DNA of 64,000 nt from Microbacterium testaceum (GCF_029761935.1 NZ_CP121699.1:3038001-3102000), one strand, 5' to 3'; shown: positions 33,311 through 43,386, counted from the first letter of the stretch. Program-made: numbers and translations. The notes: a model not told the origin generated them from the sequence alone.

Positions 33311-34359
33311 GGCCGCGGGGCGAGAGGGACGCGCACGCTCGTCGCGATCCGGTCCAGGGCGTCGGCGACGACCGCGGCTCCGGCGCGGCCGCCCGCGGCG
33401 GACCGGTTGGCGATCAGGCGATGGGCGAACACCGGCGACAGCAGAGCGGTGATGTCGTCGGGGATCACGTAGGCGCGGCCGTCGAGAGCGGCGCGGACCT
33501 TCGCGGCGCGAACGAGCTGCAGGGTCGCTCGGGGGCTCGCGCCCAGGCGGATGTCGGGATGGCTGCGGGTCGCCTGCGCGAGGGCGACGACGTACTCCTC
33601 GAGCGCGGGGGCCACGTGGACGCCCCGGGCCCAGGAGATCATCGCGGTCACTTGGCGCGCGGTCACGACCGGTGTCAACCCGTCGAGGGGGTTCACCGCG
33701 TCGCGCTGACGGAGCATGAGCGCCTCGGCCGCGGCATCCGGATATCCCATCGAGATCCGCAGCAGGAAGCGATCGCGCTGCGCCTCGGGGAGGACGTATG
33801 TGCCCTCCATCTCGAACGGGTTCTGCGTGGCCACCACGAGGAACGGCGAGGGCAGGACATGCGTGCGACCGTCGACGGTGACCTGGCGTTCCTCCATGGC
33901 CTCGAGCAGCGACGACTGCGTCTTGGGGGAGGAGCGGTTGATCTCGTCGGCGATGACGATGTGGGCGAACACCGCGCCGGGGGTGAACTCGAACTGCCGC
34001 TGCACCGGATTGAACACCGACACGCCGGTGATGTCGCCGGGCAGAAGATCGGGGGTGAACTGGATGCGACGGACGTCGGCGTCAACCGTGGCGGCGAGCG
34101 CCCGGGCGAGCATCGTCTTGCCGACGCCCGGGACGTCTTCGATGAGCAGGTGCCCCTCGGCCAGCAACGCGATCAGGGCGCTGCGGACGGCCTCGGGCTT
34201 ACCGTCGATCACCTTCGAGACGGACGCCAGGATCTCCCCGGTCAGGCGGGCGAAAGACTCCGCGTCGAGAGCGGTGTCGACCCCGGGGCGGGCGGGGCCG
34301 CCGGCGGTGTCGGCGCGGCGCAGCCGCGTGGTCGCCTCGGGCGTGACCGTCTCGTCCAT
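33307..34359 (-). CDS. MoxR-family AAA+ ATPase
   Basis: 350 residues. Walker A EDVPGVGKTML is near residue 77, Walker B is AHIVIADEINR, and sensor 1 is VVATQNPFEMEGTYVLPEAQ with the MoxR insert. A C-terminal lid domain follows (LLSPVFAHR). Start ATG 34359 is adopted because upstream in-frame sequence is not conserved in type. First gene of the MoxR-DUF58-TgpA operon. Confidence 0.92.
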   Translation of the reverse strand: MDETVTPEATTRLRRADTAGGPARPGVDTALDAESFARLTGEILASVSKVIDGKPEAVRSALIALLAEGHLLIEDVPGVGKTMLARALAATVDADVRRIQFTPDLLPGDITGVSVFNPVQRQFEFTPGAVFAHIVIADEINRSSPKTQSSLLEAMEERQVTVDGRTHVLPSPFLVVATQNPFEMEGTYVLPEAQRDRFLLRISMGYPDAAAEALMLRQRDAVNPLDGLTPVVTARQVTAMISWARGVHVAPALEEYVVALAQATRSHPDIRLGASPRATLQLVRAAKVRAALDGRAYVIPDDITALLSPVFAHRLIANRSAAGGRAGAAVVADALDRIATSVRVPLAPRP

Positions 34360-34527
34360 GGCATCCCTTGTGTCGCGGAGGCGGAGGCGCGTCGTCGCCG
34401 CCGTGACCCGATCGTAACCCGCGTCGCGGCGGCGGGGGTCGGAATACCGCGGGTGCACAGGCGGCACTCGGCGAGAGCGGAGCGCCCCTAGGATCGGGGA
34501 GCGTTGGTCCACCCGAGGAGCCCGCGC

Positions 34528-35460
34528 ATGTCGCACACCACCCCGTCCCTTCCCGCCGACCCCCACGTGCTCGCCGTCGACATCGGCGGAACGAAGGTCG
34601 ACGCGGCCCTGGTCTCGGCCTCGGGCGAGGTGGTCCGCGCGAGCGTCACCCGACGCCCCACCGGTCGCGAGAACGACCGCGACACGATCGCCCGCCACGT
34701 GCGCGAGGCCGCCGCCGCGGCGCTGGCCGCCGTGCCCGGGGTCACGGTGACCGCGATCGGCGTCGGTAGCGCGGGCCCGGTCGACCTGCCCTCGCGGTCG
34801 GTGTCGCCCCTCAATCTGCCCCTCGCGGCGGGTCTGCCGATCGACGAGGTGCTCGCGGGACTCGTCGACGGCCCGATCCACCTCGCCCTCGACGGCACGT
34901 GCATCGCCCTCGCCGAGCACTGGCGCGGTGCCCTGGTCGGCTGCGACGATGCGATGGCGATCGTCGTGTCGACGGGAGTGGGCGGCGGCCTCGTGCTGGG
35001 CGGTCGCCCCGTCAGCGGCGCCAGCGGCAACGCGGGTCATCTGGGACAGACCTTCGTCCGCACCATCGAGGGCGACGAGGTCGTTGCGGCCACCCTCGAA
35101 GCCGTGGCCGCGGGGCCGGGCACCGTCGCCTGGGCGAAGACGCAGGGCTGGCAGGGCGAGACCGGTCTCGATCTCGCCGCCTCCCACGCGGAGGGGGATG
35201 CCGCCGCGATCGCCGCCGTGACCCGGTCGGCGACCGCGGTGGGACAGGCCATCGCCGCGGCGGCCACCCTGTGCGATCTCGAGGCCGTGGCCATCGCCGG
35301 GGGCTTCTCGCAGGTCGCGCCCGACTACGTCGACCAGGTGCGTGCGGCCGCTCAGGCCGCCTCGCTGCACGCGTACGCGCGGCGCTGCCGCATCGTCGGC
35401 TCGGGCCTCGACGGGGACGGTCCGCTGCTCGGGGCGGCGGCGTTGGCGCTGCAGTCCTGA
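34528..35460 (+). CDS. ROK-family sugar kinase
   Basis: 310 residues. VLAVDIGGTKVDAALVSASGEVV is the ATP phosphate-1 motif, STGVGGGLVLGGRPVSGASGNAGHLG the ROK signature with substrate-contacting residues, and AIAGGFSQV the adenosine motif. The usual ROK zinc motif (CxCGxxGC) is missing, unlike in the next gene. It starts at ATG 34528 with CGAGGAG; a TAGGAT -10 box is at 34489-34494. A hexose or mannose kinase is likely given the mannosidase locus. Confidence 0.88.
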   Translation: MSHTTPSLPADPHVLAVDIGGTKVDAALVSASGEVVRASVTRRPTGRENDRDTIARHVREAAAAALAAVPGVTVTAIGVGSAGPVDLPSRSVSPLNLPLAAGLPIDEVLAGLVDGPIHLALDGTCIALAEHWRGALVGCDDAMAIVVSTGVGGGLVLGGRPVSGASGNAGHLGQTFVRTIEGDEVVAATLEAVAAGPGTVAWAKTQGWQGETGLDLAASHAEGDAAAIAAVTRSATAVGQAIAAAATLCDLEAVAIAGGFSQVAPDYVDQVRAAAQAASLHAYARRCRIVGSGLDGDGPLLGAAALALQS

Positions 35461-35549
35461 CGGATTCCGCAGGGGGTGGCCCGCTGGTGGGCGGGCGTAA
35501 TCTGGAGGCCAGGGCCCGCGCCGCGGACCGGCGAACGAGGGCAGGGGTC

Positions 35550-36755
35550 ATGCGTACGGGATCCAACCTGCCCGCCGTCGGGGAGTACAACCAGGCTCTC
35601 GTGCTGGATCACATCCGCCGCTCGCCCGAGGGGCTCAGCCGGGTCGAATTATCGGCGCGCACGGGTCTCAGTGCCCAGACGCTCAGCAACGTGACCCGTC
35701 GCCTGGCCGACGAAGGGCTGATCGTCGAGGCCGGCAAGGTCATCTCGGGTCCGGGCAAACCCCGCACGCTGCTCAAGCTCGAGCCGCGCTCGCGGTTCGC
35801 GGTCGGGGTGCACCTCGACCCGGTGGTCGACACGGTCGTGGTGGTCGACATGGCGGGTGAGGTCATCGCGCACGACGAGATCGCCCGCCCGGCGGTGTCG
35901 ACTCCCGCCGGACTGGTGGATGCCGTGGGTGCCGCTGTCGACGCGATCGTCGAGCGCGCCGGCATCCCCCGCGAGCTCGTCCTCGGGGTCGGTGTGGCAG
36001 CCCCGGGGCCTTTCGACGCGCGCGGCGGTCGCCTTCTCGATCCGCCCCTGCTGCCGGAGTGGCACAACGTGAACGTGCGCGAAGATCTCGGCGCCGTCAC
36101 GGGCTTGCCGGTGATCGTCGAGAAGGACGTGACGGCCGCGATGGTGGGTGAGATGTGGTTCGACCGCTCCGACGCCCTCGGGGACGCGATGTTCCTGTAC
36201 TACGGCGCGGGTGTCGGTGTGGGACTCGCGATCGCGGGTGCTCCGGTGCGCGGACGCACCGGCAACGCCGGTGGCATCGCCCACGTGATCGTCGATCCCG
36301 ATGGTCCGCCCTGCGCGTGCGGCGCTCGCGGGTGCCTCGGGGTGTCGATCGAGCCGCGCGTGCTGCTGGCCGAGGCCGGGTACGCTCCCGCGGCGGCCGG
36401 CGACACGCGCCCCGACCTGGACCGGCTCGTGCGCGACGCCCGTGAGGGCGAGGAGGGGCCGGCCGCGGTGCTGCGGCGGGCGGGGGAGCGGATCGCGCGC
36501 GCCCTGGTCGTGACCAACAACCTGATCGACGTCGACGAGGTCGTCCTCGGTGGCCCCGTGTGGGAGCGCCTGGCGGGGGTGCTGGGCGATGTCGTCGCCG
36601 AGCGCGTCGCCGTCGACGCGGCCTCGACCGCGACGCGCGAGATCGTCGTGCGTCGCTCGCGGGTCGGAACCGACGTCGCGGCCGTGGGGGCCGCCTGCCT
36701 CATGCTCGACGGCGCCTTCGCGGCGCGGCCGGCTCGCATGATGATCGCCCTCTGA
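35550..36755 (+). CDS. ROK-family transcriptional regulator (NagC/XylR type)
   Basis: 401 residues. The N-terminal winged HTH is YNQALVLDHIRRSPEGLSRVELSARTGLSAQTLSNVTRRL. The C-terminal ROK domain has GNAGGIAHV and the zinc motif CACGARGCLG (residues about 255). It lies directly upstream of the sugar ABC operon and probably represses it until a sugar inducer binds. ATG 35550 starts the HTH domain cleanly. Confidence 0.92.
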   Translation: MRTGSNLPAVGEYNQALVLDHIRRSPEGLSRVELSARTGLSAQTLSNVTRRLADEGLIVEAGKVISGPGKPRTLLKLEPRSRFAVGVHLDPVVDTVVVVDMAGEVIAHDEIARPAVSTPAGLVDAVGAAVDAIVERAGIPRELVLGVGVAAPGPFDARGGRLLDPPLLPEWHNVNVREDLGAVTGLPVIVEKDVTAAMVGEMWFDRSDALGDAMFLYYGAGVGVGLAIAGAPVRGRTGNAGGIAHVIVDPDGPPCACGARGCLGVSIEPRVLLAEAGYAPAAAGDTRPDLDRLVRDAREGEEGPAAVLRRAGERIARALVVTNNLIDVDEVVLGGPVWERLAGVLGDVVAERVAVDAASTATREIVVRRSRVGTDVAAVGAACLMLDGAFAARPARMMIAL

Positions 36756-36800
36756 GCCCGACCCCTGGCGCGCGGAGCTGCGCGTTTCCCGATCGTTACG

Positions 36801-36848
36801 TGGACTGCGCCGTTCGGACTTGCCGAGTTAGTCCATTTGATTTATAAA
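36801..36848 (+). promoter_or_regulatory. Promoter with embedded inverted repeat, ABC/mannosidase operon
   Basis: TTGCCG (36820-36825), 17-nt spacer and TATAAA (36843-36848) form a strong promoter, unusual in this GC-rich window. TGGACT (36801-36806) and AGTCCA (36830-36835) are inverted arms, the second between -35 and -10. This fits an operator for the ROK regulator encoded just upstream. Confidence 0.6.
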
Positions 36849-36892
36849 AGGTTCTGGCGACGTGGTGTCTCCACCCGAGCAAGGGAGCTTTC

Positions 36893-38251
36893 ATGAAGAA
36901 ACTGACGATGGTGACCGGTCTTCTGACCGCCACCGCCCTGACCGCGGCCCTGGCCGGTTGTTCCGCGGGCAGCGGAGACGCCGGGGACGCGAAGACCATC
37001 CGCGTCGCGTACCAGACCACCGCGACCTTCAACCAGATGCAGACGCTGATGGAGACCGCGAAGTCGCAGTACGAGGCCGCGCACCCCGGCATGACCGTCG
37101 AGCTCGTGCCGATCCAGGCCGAGGGCGCCGACTACTACACGAAGCTCGCGCTGATGAACAAGTCGGCCAGCACCGCCCCCGACGTCCAGTACGAAGACAC
37201 CTTCAAGATCCAGTCCGACGCAGCGGCGGGGTACCTGCTGCCCCTCGACGACTACCTCGCGAAGTGGAGCGACTGGTCGCAGTTCGCCGACGGCGCCAAG
37301 CAGGCCGGCCTCGGCCCGGACGGCAAGACCTACGGCGTCTCGCTCGGAACCGACACCCGCGGCCTCTGGTACAACAAGGAGATCTTCGCCAAGGCGGGCA
37401 TCTCCGTCCCGTGGCAGCCCAAGACCTGGGCCGACGTGCTGTCGGCGGCCGAGAAGGTCAAGGCGGCCGATCCCGACGTCATCCCGATGAACGTGTACTC
37501 GGGCAAGACGGCCGGTGAAGCGGCATCCATGCAGGGGCTGGAAATGCTCCTCTACGGCACCGAGGACACCCTCTACGACACCTCCTCGAAGAAGTGGGTC
37601 GTCGGCAGTCAAGGCTTCAAGGACTCGCTGACGTTCGTCTCCGACGTCTACCAGGGCGGCCTCGGACCCTCGCTCCAGCAGGCGCTCGACCCCAACATCT
37701 TCACCAGCGTGACCGCCGACTGGCTGCCGAAGGGCAAGCTCGCGATCGCCCTCGACGGCTCGTGGCAGTCGGCAGCGTGGGTCGATGGCGGCACCGCCCC
37801 GTGGCCCGCGTGGAGCGACACGCTCGGCATCGCCGCGATGCCCACCCAGAACGGCCAGGCGCCCGGCACCACGAGCATGTCGGGCGGGTGGACGCTCGCC
37901 ATCGGCAAGAACACCAAGAACGCCGACGCCGCCTGGGACTTCCTCTCCACCGCGGTGAACAAGGACAACGCCACGTCCTACGACATCAACAACAGCCAGA
38001 TCGCCGTCCGCGCCGACGTGGCGCAGTCCACCGAGTACCTCGACGCGAACCCGAGCTTCAAGACCTTCTCGAGCTTCGTCGACACGACGCACTTCCGCCC
38101 GGCGACGGAGGACTACGACAAGATCTCGAACCAGATCCAGGTCGCGATGGAAGCGGTCATGACCGGGCAGTCCAGCGTCGACGACGCCGCCGCAGCCTAC
38201 GACCAGGCCGTCATCGGCATCGTCGGCGAAGACAACACCCAGCAGGGCTGA
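36893..38251 (+). CDS. Sugar ABC transporter substrate-binding lipoprotein
   Basis: 452-residue cluster B (MalE-like) binding protein. The lipobox is TAALAGCSAG (Cys23). YGVSLGTDTRGLWYNKEIFAKAGI and PKTWADVLSAAEKVKA are typical hinge-proximal blocks. It delivers an oligosaccharide or mannoside to the two permeases that follow. The start is ATG 36893 after AAGGGAGC. Confidence 0.93.
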   Translation: MKKLTMVTGLLTATALTAALAGCSAGSGDAGDAKTIRVAYQTTATFNQMQTLMETAKSQYEAAHPGMTVELVPIQAEGADYYTKLALMNKSASTAPDVQYEDTFKIQSDAAAGYLLPLDDYLAKWSDWSQFADGAKQAGLGPDGKTYGVSLGTDTRGLWYNKEIFAKAGISVPWQPKTWADVLSAAEKVKAADPDVIPMNVYSGKTAGEAASMQGLEMLLYGTEDTLYDTSSKKWVVGSQGFKDSLTFVSDVYQGGLGPSLQQALDPNIFTSVTADWLPKGKLAIALDGSWQSAAWVDGGTAPWPAWSDTLGIAAMPTQNGQAPGTTSMSGGWTLAIGKNTKNADAAWDFLSTAVNKDNATSYDINNSQIAVRADVAQSTEYLDANPSFKTFSSFVDTTHFRPATEDYDKISNQIQVAMEAVMTGQSSVDDAAAAYDQAVIGIVGEDNTQQG

Positions 38252-38253
38252 TC

Positions 38254-39186
38254 GTGACCGCCCTGGCTCAGACCGGGGCGACCGGAACCGACCGGAGGTC
38301 GCGCGCCACCACGCGCGGCCTCCGGTCCTCGGCCCGGGCGCTCCCGCTCCTTCCCGCAGCGCTGTTGCTCGCGGTGTTCCTGCTCGGACCGATCCTTGTG
38401 TCGCTGTGGGGCTCGCTCACCAATGCGACCCTGTCGGGCTCGACCGCCGTCGCGAGCCAGTTCATCGGCCTCGACAACTACACCCAGCTCTTCAAGGCCC
38501 CCGACTTCCCCGTGGCGGTCGTCAACACGATCGTGTTCGTGTTCTTCTCGGCCGTGATCGGTCAGAACATCCTGGGGCTGGCCCTGGCTCTCATGATGCG
38601 CTCGGGCAACCGCGTCGTCACCGCGGTCGTCGGCACGATCGTCGTCACCGCGTGGGTTCTGCCCGAGATCGTCGCGGCCTTCGCCGCGTACGCGTTCTTC
38701 CGCGACAACGGAACCCTGAACGTGATCCTCGGCTTCTTCGGTCTCGACCCCGTCAGCTGGCTCTTCACGATGCCGGTGCTCATGGTCATCTTCGCCAACA
38801 TCTGGCGCGGGACGGCGTTCTCGATGATGGTCTACTCGGCGGCCCTCGCCGACGTGCCGCCCGAGATCACCGAGGCGGCCGAGGTAGACGGGGCGAGCGG
38901 CATCAAGCGCCTCTTCCTCATCACCATCCCCATGATTCGCTCGACCATCGGCACGAACTCGATGATCGTGACGCTGCAGACCCTGTCGGTCTTCACGCTG
39001 ATCTTCGTCATGACCGGCGGTGGCCCCGGCACCAAGAGCACGACGCTGCCGATCCTCGCCTACCAGCAGGGTCTCAAGTTCGGCGAGCTCGGCTACGGCA
39101 CCGCGATCGCCACGATCATGCTGCTCATCGGCGCGATCTTCTCGTTCTTCTACGTCCGCGCTCTGCGCGAGGAGGTCTCGTCATGA
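38254..39186 (+). CDS. Sugar ABC transporter permease (MalF-type)
   Basis: 310 residues with six membrane helices. The EAA loop is EITEAAEVDGASGIKRLFLITIPM near residue 210. The GTG starts 2 nt after the binding-protein stop. It overlaps the next permease by 4 nt (ATGA). No ATPase gene is in this operon, so a shared MsiK-type ATPase is expected, as in other actinobacterial sugar importers. Confidence 0.92.
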   Translation: MTALAQTGATGTDRRSRATTRGLRSSARALPLLPAALLLAVFLLGPILVSLWGSLTNATLSGSTAVASQFIGLDNYTQLFKAPDFPVAVVNTIVFVFFSAVIGQNILGLALALMMRSGNRVVTAVVGTIVVTAWVLPEIVAAFAAYAFFRDNGTLNVILGFFGLDPVSWLFTMPVLMVIFANIWRGTAFSMMVYSAALADVPPEITEAAEVDGASGIKRLFLITIPMIRSTIGTNSMIVTLQTLSVFTLIFVMTGGGPGTKSTTLPILAYQQGLKFGELGYGTAIATIMLLIGAIFSFFYVRALREEVSS

Positions 39187-40094
39187 CCACCGCCACCCTC
39201 CCCGAGGTGACCGGAGCGCGCGTCCGATCGGCCCGCCGCGCTCCCGCGCGCAAGAAGGCGTCGCTGTCGTCGCCGCACACGCGCACCCTCCGCGTCGTCG
39301 CCAACACGCTGCTGATCGTGGTCGGCATCTTGTTCGTGGTCCCGCTCGTGTGGCTCGTGACGGCCTCGCTCGACGCGCAGCCCACGCTGGCGATCAAGAT
39401 GCCCGAGGTCGTCACCCTCGACAACTTCGCGGCCGTGATGAAGCCCGACCTGCTTTTCCAGCCCCTGTGGAACAGCGTGCTGCTGGCCGGGGGCACCTCG
39501 ATCGCCACGGTCGTGCTCGCCTCGCTGGCGGCCTACCCGCTCTCGCGGTACAAGATGCGCGTCGGCAAGCCCTTCCTGTACGCGGTGCTGTTCGGCACGT
39601 GCCTTCCGATCACGGCGATCATGGTGCCCGTCTACAGCCTGTTCGTCCAGCTCAACCTGATCGACTCGATCGGCGGCACGATCCTCTTCCTCACCGCGAG
39701 CGCCCTGCCGATCGCGATCTGGATGATGAAGAACTTCATGGACGGCGTGCCCGTCGAGCTCGAGCACGCGGCCTGGATGGACGGGGCGGGGTCGATGCGC
39801 ACGCTCGTGCAGATCGTGCTGCCCCTCATGCGCCCGGGCATCGCGGTGGTGTTCATCTTCACCTTCATCCAGGCGTGGGGGAACTTCTTCGTCCCCTTCG
39901 TGCTGCTGCTCAGCCCCGACTACCAGCCGGCCGCCGTCAGCATCTTCAACTTCTTCGGGTCGTTCGGAGCCGTGGCCTACGGCCAGCTCGCGGCCTACTC
40001 GATCGTCTACTCCCTCCCGGTGCTCGGCCTGTACGTCCTCGTGCAGCGCGGACTCGGCGGCCCGTCGGCTCTCGCCGGCGCGGTCAAGGGCTGA
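39183..40094 (+). CDS. Sugar ABC transporter permease (MalG-type)
   Basis: 303 residues with six helices and the EAA loop VELEHAAWMDGAGSMRTLVQIVLPLMRP near residue 200. Partner of the preceding permease; the two are translationally coupled. It is 29 nt upstream of the alpha-mannosidase. Confidence 0.92.
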   Translation: MTTATLPEVTGARVRSARRAPARKKASLSSPHTRTLRVVANTLLIVVGILFVVPLVWLVTASLDAQPTLAIKMPEVVTLDNFAAVMKPDLLFQPLWNSVLLAGGTSIATVVLASLAAYPLSRYKMRVGKPFLYAVLFGTCLPITAIMVPVYSLFVQLNLIDSIGGTILFLTASALPIAIWMMKNFMDGVPVELEHAAWMDGAGSMRTLVQIVLPLMRPGIAVVFIFTFIQAWGNFFVPFVLLLSPDYQPAAVSIFNFFGSFGAVAYGQLAAYSIVYSLPVLGLYVLVQRGLGGPSALAGAVKG

Positions 40095-40123
40095 CCCGTC
40101 CCCCCAGACAAGGAACCCACCTC

Positions 40124-43100
40124 ATGCACGACCGCACCGCGCTCATCGAGATGCGTATCGAACGCTTCGTCCGCGAGCGTCTCGCCCCCGCCGTCTACCG
40201 CGACCGTCAGCCCCTCGAGATCTCGGCGTGGGAGGCCCCCGGCGAGCCGGTCACCTTCGACGAGGCTCGGGATGCCGAATACCGCCCCTTCGCGATCGGA
40301 ACGCCGTGGGGCCGGGCGTGGGGGACGACCTGGTTCGCCGTGTCGGGGGAGATCCCCGCCGCGTGGCGCGACGACTCGGGAGTCCTTCCCGCGGGCACCG
40401 TCGCCGAGTTCGTCGTCGACCTCGGGTTCACGGCCGGGCAGAGCGGTTTCCAGTGCGAAGCGCTGATCTGGAACCGCGACGGGGCCCCGATCAAGGGCAT
40501 CTCGCCGTTCAACAACGCCACCGCCGCCGCGATCGACGCCGACGGTCGGATCGACGTCCTCGTCGAGGCCGCGTCGAACCCCGACGTGGGGAGCCTCTTC
40601 ACGTTCGAGCCGACCCCGGTCGGCGACCCCGCGACGGCGGGCGACGCCCCCCTCTACGTCTTGCGCGAGATGTCGATCGGACTCCGCGATATCGCGGTGT
40701 GGGAACTCCTGCAGGACTTTCGCCTGCTCCACGGTCTGCTGGCCGAGCTCGACGCGACCTCGGCGCGCCGCGCGACCCTCCTCGAGGGGATGGATGCCGC
40801 GATCGACGCGGTCGATCCCCACGACGTCGCCGGGACCGCACAGGCCGGTCGTGACGTGCTCGCTCCGCTGCTCGCCGCGCCCGCGGCATCCAGCGCCCAT
40901 GTCCTTCACGCGGTGGGCCACGCCCACATCGACTCGGCGTGGCTCTGGCCGGTGCGCGAGACCGCCCGCAAGGTGTCGCGCACCTTCAGCAACGTGCTCT
41001 CGCTGATGGACGAAGACCCCGAGTTCGTCTTCGCCAGTTCGTCGGCGCAGCAGTTCGCGTGGATGAAGGAGCATTACCCGGCGCTGTGGGAGCGACTCAA
41101 GGCGCGCGTCGCCGAGGGACGCTTCGTGCCGGTGGGCGGCATGTGGGTCGAGTCCGACACCAACATGGTCGGCGGCGAGGCGATGGCCCGCCAGTTCTTG
41201 GAGGGCAAGACCTTCTTCCTCGAGGAGTTCGGCATCGACACCGAAGAGGTGTGGCTGCCCGACTCCTTCGGATACAGCGGCGCCCTGCCGCAGATCATGA
41301 AGGCCGCGGGAGCCCGCTGGTTCCTCACGCAGAAGATCTCGTGGAACGAGACGAACCGCATCCCGCACCACACCTTCCGGTGGGAGGGAATCGACGGGTC
41401 GCGCATCTTCACCCACTTCCCGCCGGTGGACAAGTACAACTCCGAGGTCACGGCGGCCGACCTCGCGCACGCCGAGCGCAATTTCGCCGACAAGGGCCGG
41501 GCGCGCACCTCGCTCCTTCCCTACGGCTTCGGCGACGGCGGCGGCGGCCCCACCCGCGAGATGACCGCGACGATCGCGCGCACGGGCTCGCTGGAGGGCG
41601 CCCCGATCGTGAAGCACTCGACCCCGCGGGAGTTCTTCGAGACGGCCGAGGCCGAGTACGCCGACCCGGCCGTGTGGGCGGGGGAGCTGTACCTCGAGTT
41701 CCACCGCGGCACCTACACCAGCCAGCTGCGCACCAAGCAGGGCAACCGCCGCAGCGAGCACCTGCTGCGCGAGGCGGAGCTGTGGGCGGCCACCGCGACC
41801 GTCCGCACCGGGGCGGAATACCCCGCCGAGGCGTTCCAGCGCCTGTGGCGCCTGGTGCTGCTGCAGCAGTTCCACGACATCCTGCCCGGCACCTCGATCG
41901 CCTGGGTGCACCGCGACGCCGAGCGCAACTACGCGGCCATCTCGACCGAGCTCGAGCAGATCATCGCCGACAGCCTGCGGGCGCTCGTCGGCGAGGGCGA
42001 CCGTACCCTGCTCGCCAACGCCACGCCTCATTCCCGAGCGGGCTCCCCGGCCCTGGGCATCGCAGCGGCGCCGAGCCTTCGCGACGTGACCCCGCGCGCC
42101 GAGGGTGACGGATTCGTGCTCGACAACGGCATCATCCACGCCGTGATCGATGCCCGGGGGCTGCTCATCTCGCTCGTCGACGTGGTGACCGGCCGCGAGG
42201 TCGTTCCCGCGGGCCAGGTCGCGGGGCTGTTCGAGATCTTCCGCGACACCCCCACGCAGTGGGACGCGTGGGACATCGACGAGACCTACCGCCGGCACGC
42301 CACCGCCCTCGACGGCGCCGACGCGGTGCGCGCCGACGGTGACGCGGTCGTCGTGGAGCGTACGGTCGGCGACTCGACGATCGTGGAGCGCATCGCGCTC
42401 GCCGCGGGCTCCCGCACGGTGCGTCTCTCGCTCGACATCGACTGGCACGAACAGCAGAAGCTGCTCAAGCTCGGCATCCCCGTGGACGTCCACACCGACC
42501 GCGCAGCATCCGAGATCCAGTTCGGTCACATCACGCGCCCGACGCACACGAACACCTCGTGGGACGCCGCCCGCTTCGAGACCGCCGCGCACCGCTGGGT
42601 GCGCGTCGCCGAACCGGACTTCGGTGTCGCCGTGACCAACGATTCGACCTACGGACACGACATCACCCGTCACGAGCGGGACGGCGGGGGCACTTTCTCG
42701 CTCGTGCGCCTCTCTCTCATCCGCTCGGCGATCTTCCCCGACCCCGGGCAGGACCAGGGCGCGCATCACCTCGAGGTGGGCATCGTCGTGGGGGCCGACG
42801 TGCTCGACGCTGTCGCGGAGGGTTACCGCACGAACCTTCCCCTGCGGGTCGTGACGGATGCCGCGCGCGAGAGCGTGGCGCCCCTGGTGTCAATCGATGC
42901 CCCCGGTGTCGTCGTCGAGGCCGTCAAGCTCGCGCAGGACGGGTCGGGAGACGTCGTCGTACGTCTCTACGAAGCGCTGGGGGAACGCACGCAGGCCCGG
43001 CTCGAGGCCGGCTTCGACGTCGCCCGCGTGAGCGAGACCGATCTCCTGGAGCGCGACCTGGAGGCCGCGGCGGTGACCGCCGTGCAGGGCGGGGTCGTGG

Positions 43101-43150
43101 ATCTGGAGCTGCGCCCGTTCCACCTGGTGACGCTGCGTCTGTCGCGCTGA
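40124..43150 (+). CDS. GH38 alpha-mannosidase
   Basis: 1008-residue retaining alpha-mannosidase without signal peptide, so it acts on imported mannosides in the cytoplasm. The zinc site starts GHAHIDSAWLWPVRET (about residue 265). The nucleophile Asp lies in GGMWVESDTNMVGGE (about 344). LPDSFGYSGALPQIMKAAG and the His of QFHDILPGTS are further GH38 blocks. Last gene of the ABC operon, which supports mannose-containing glycan uptake. Confidence 0.93.
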   Translation: MHDRTALIEMRIERFVRERLAPAVYRDRQPLEISAWEAPGEPVTFDEARDAEYRPFAIGTPWGRAWGTTWFAVSGEIPAAWRDDSGVLPAGTVAEFVVDLGFTAGQSGFQCEALIWNRDGAPIKGISPFNNATAAAIDADGRIDVLVEAASNPDVGSLFTFEPTPVGDPATAGDAPLYVLREMSIGLRDIAVWELLQDFRLLHGLLAELDATSARRATLLEGMDAAIDAVDPHDVAGTAQAGRDVLAPLLAAPAASSAHVLHAVGHAHIDSAWLWPVRETARKVSRTFSNVLSLMDEDPEFVFASSSAQQFAWMKEHYPALWERLKARVAEGRFVPVGGMWVESDTNMVGGEAMARQFLEGKTFFLEEFGIDTEEVWLPDSFGYSGALPQIMKAAGARWFLTQKISWNETNRIPHHTFRWEGIDGSRIFTHFPPVDKYNSEVTAADLAHAERNFADKGRARTSLLPYGFGDGGGGPTREMTATIARTGSLEGAPIVKHSTPREFFETAEAEYADPAVWAGELYLEFHRGTYTSQLRTKQGNRRSEHLLREAELWAATATVRTGAEYPAEAFQRLWRLVLLQQFHDILPGTSIAWVHRDAERNYAAISTELEQIIADSLRALVGEGDRTLLANATPHSRAGSPALGIAAAPSLRDVTPRAEGDGFVLDNGIIHAVIDARGLLISLVDVVTGREVVPAGQVAGLFEIFRDTPTQWDAWDIDETYRRHATALDGADAVRADGDAVVVERTVGDSTIVERIALAAGSRTVRLSLDIDWHEQQKLLKLGIPVDVHTDRAASEIQFGHITRPTHTNTSWDAARFETAAHRWVRVAEPDFGVAVTNDSTYGHDITRHERDGGGTFSLVRLSLIRSAIFPDPGQDQGAHHLEVGIVVGADVLDAVAEGYRTNLPLRVVTDAARESVAPLVSIDAPGVVVEAVKLAQDGSGDVVVRLYEALGERTQARLEAGFDVARVSETDLLERDLEAAAVTAVQGGVVDLELRPFHLVTLRLSR

Positions 43151-43253
43151 CCTTCGGCGAACAGGCGGCCGGGGTGCGATGCATCTCGGCCGCTTCGTCG
43201 TGCGTGCGATGAGCGCGGGTGGGGGGTGCTCCTCCGGTCGGGTAGGCTGTACA

Positions 43254-43350
43254 CGGCTCTCCGCGTGGCGGTATCCCGGCCAACTCCCCCAGGACGGAAA
43301 CGTAGCAAGGGTAACCAGGCTCTACCGGGTGCGCGGAGGGTCTTTTCTTT
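43254..43350 (+). ncRNA. ffs: Signal recognition particle RNA (small bacterial type)
   Basis: The core CCAGGACGGAAACGTAGC followed by AAGGGTAACCAGG is the conserved SRP domain IV hairpin with GGAA loop and internal loops. The flanks pair (CTCTCCGCG with CGCGGAGGG). A TAGGCT -10 box is at 43242-43247 and TCTTTTCTTT ends the transcript. Exact 5' and 3' ends are estimates. Confidence 0.93.
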
Positions 43351-43386
43351 GCCCGGAAACCGGAGCCCGATCTCGGATGCCGTGCC

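Noticed and set aside
33310..35370. Long minus-strand open frame opposite the ROK kinase, in frame with MoxR
   Set aside because: It is an antisense shadow: Arg/Gly/His-rich composition, no domain, and the ROK kinase on the plus strand is unmistakable. MoxR begins at 34359.
40007..42769. 920-residue minus-strand open frame across the alpha-mannosidase
   Set aside because: A high-GC mirror frame with low-complexity composition; GH38 motifs on the plus strand explain the region fully.
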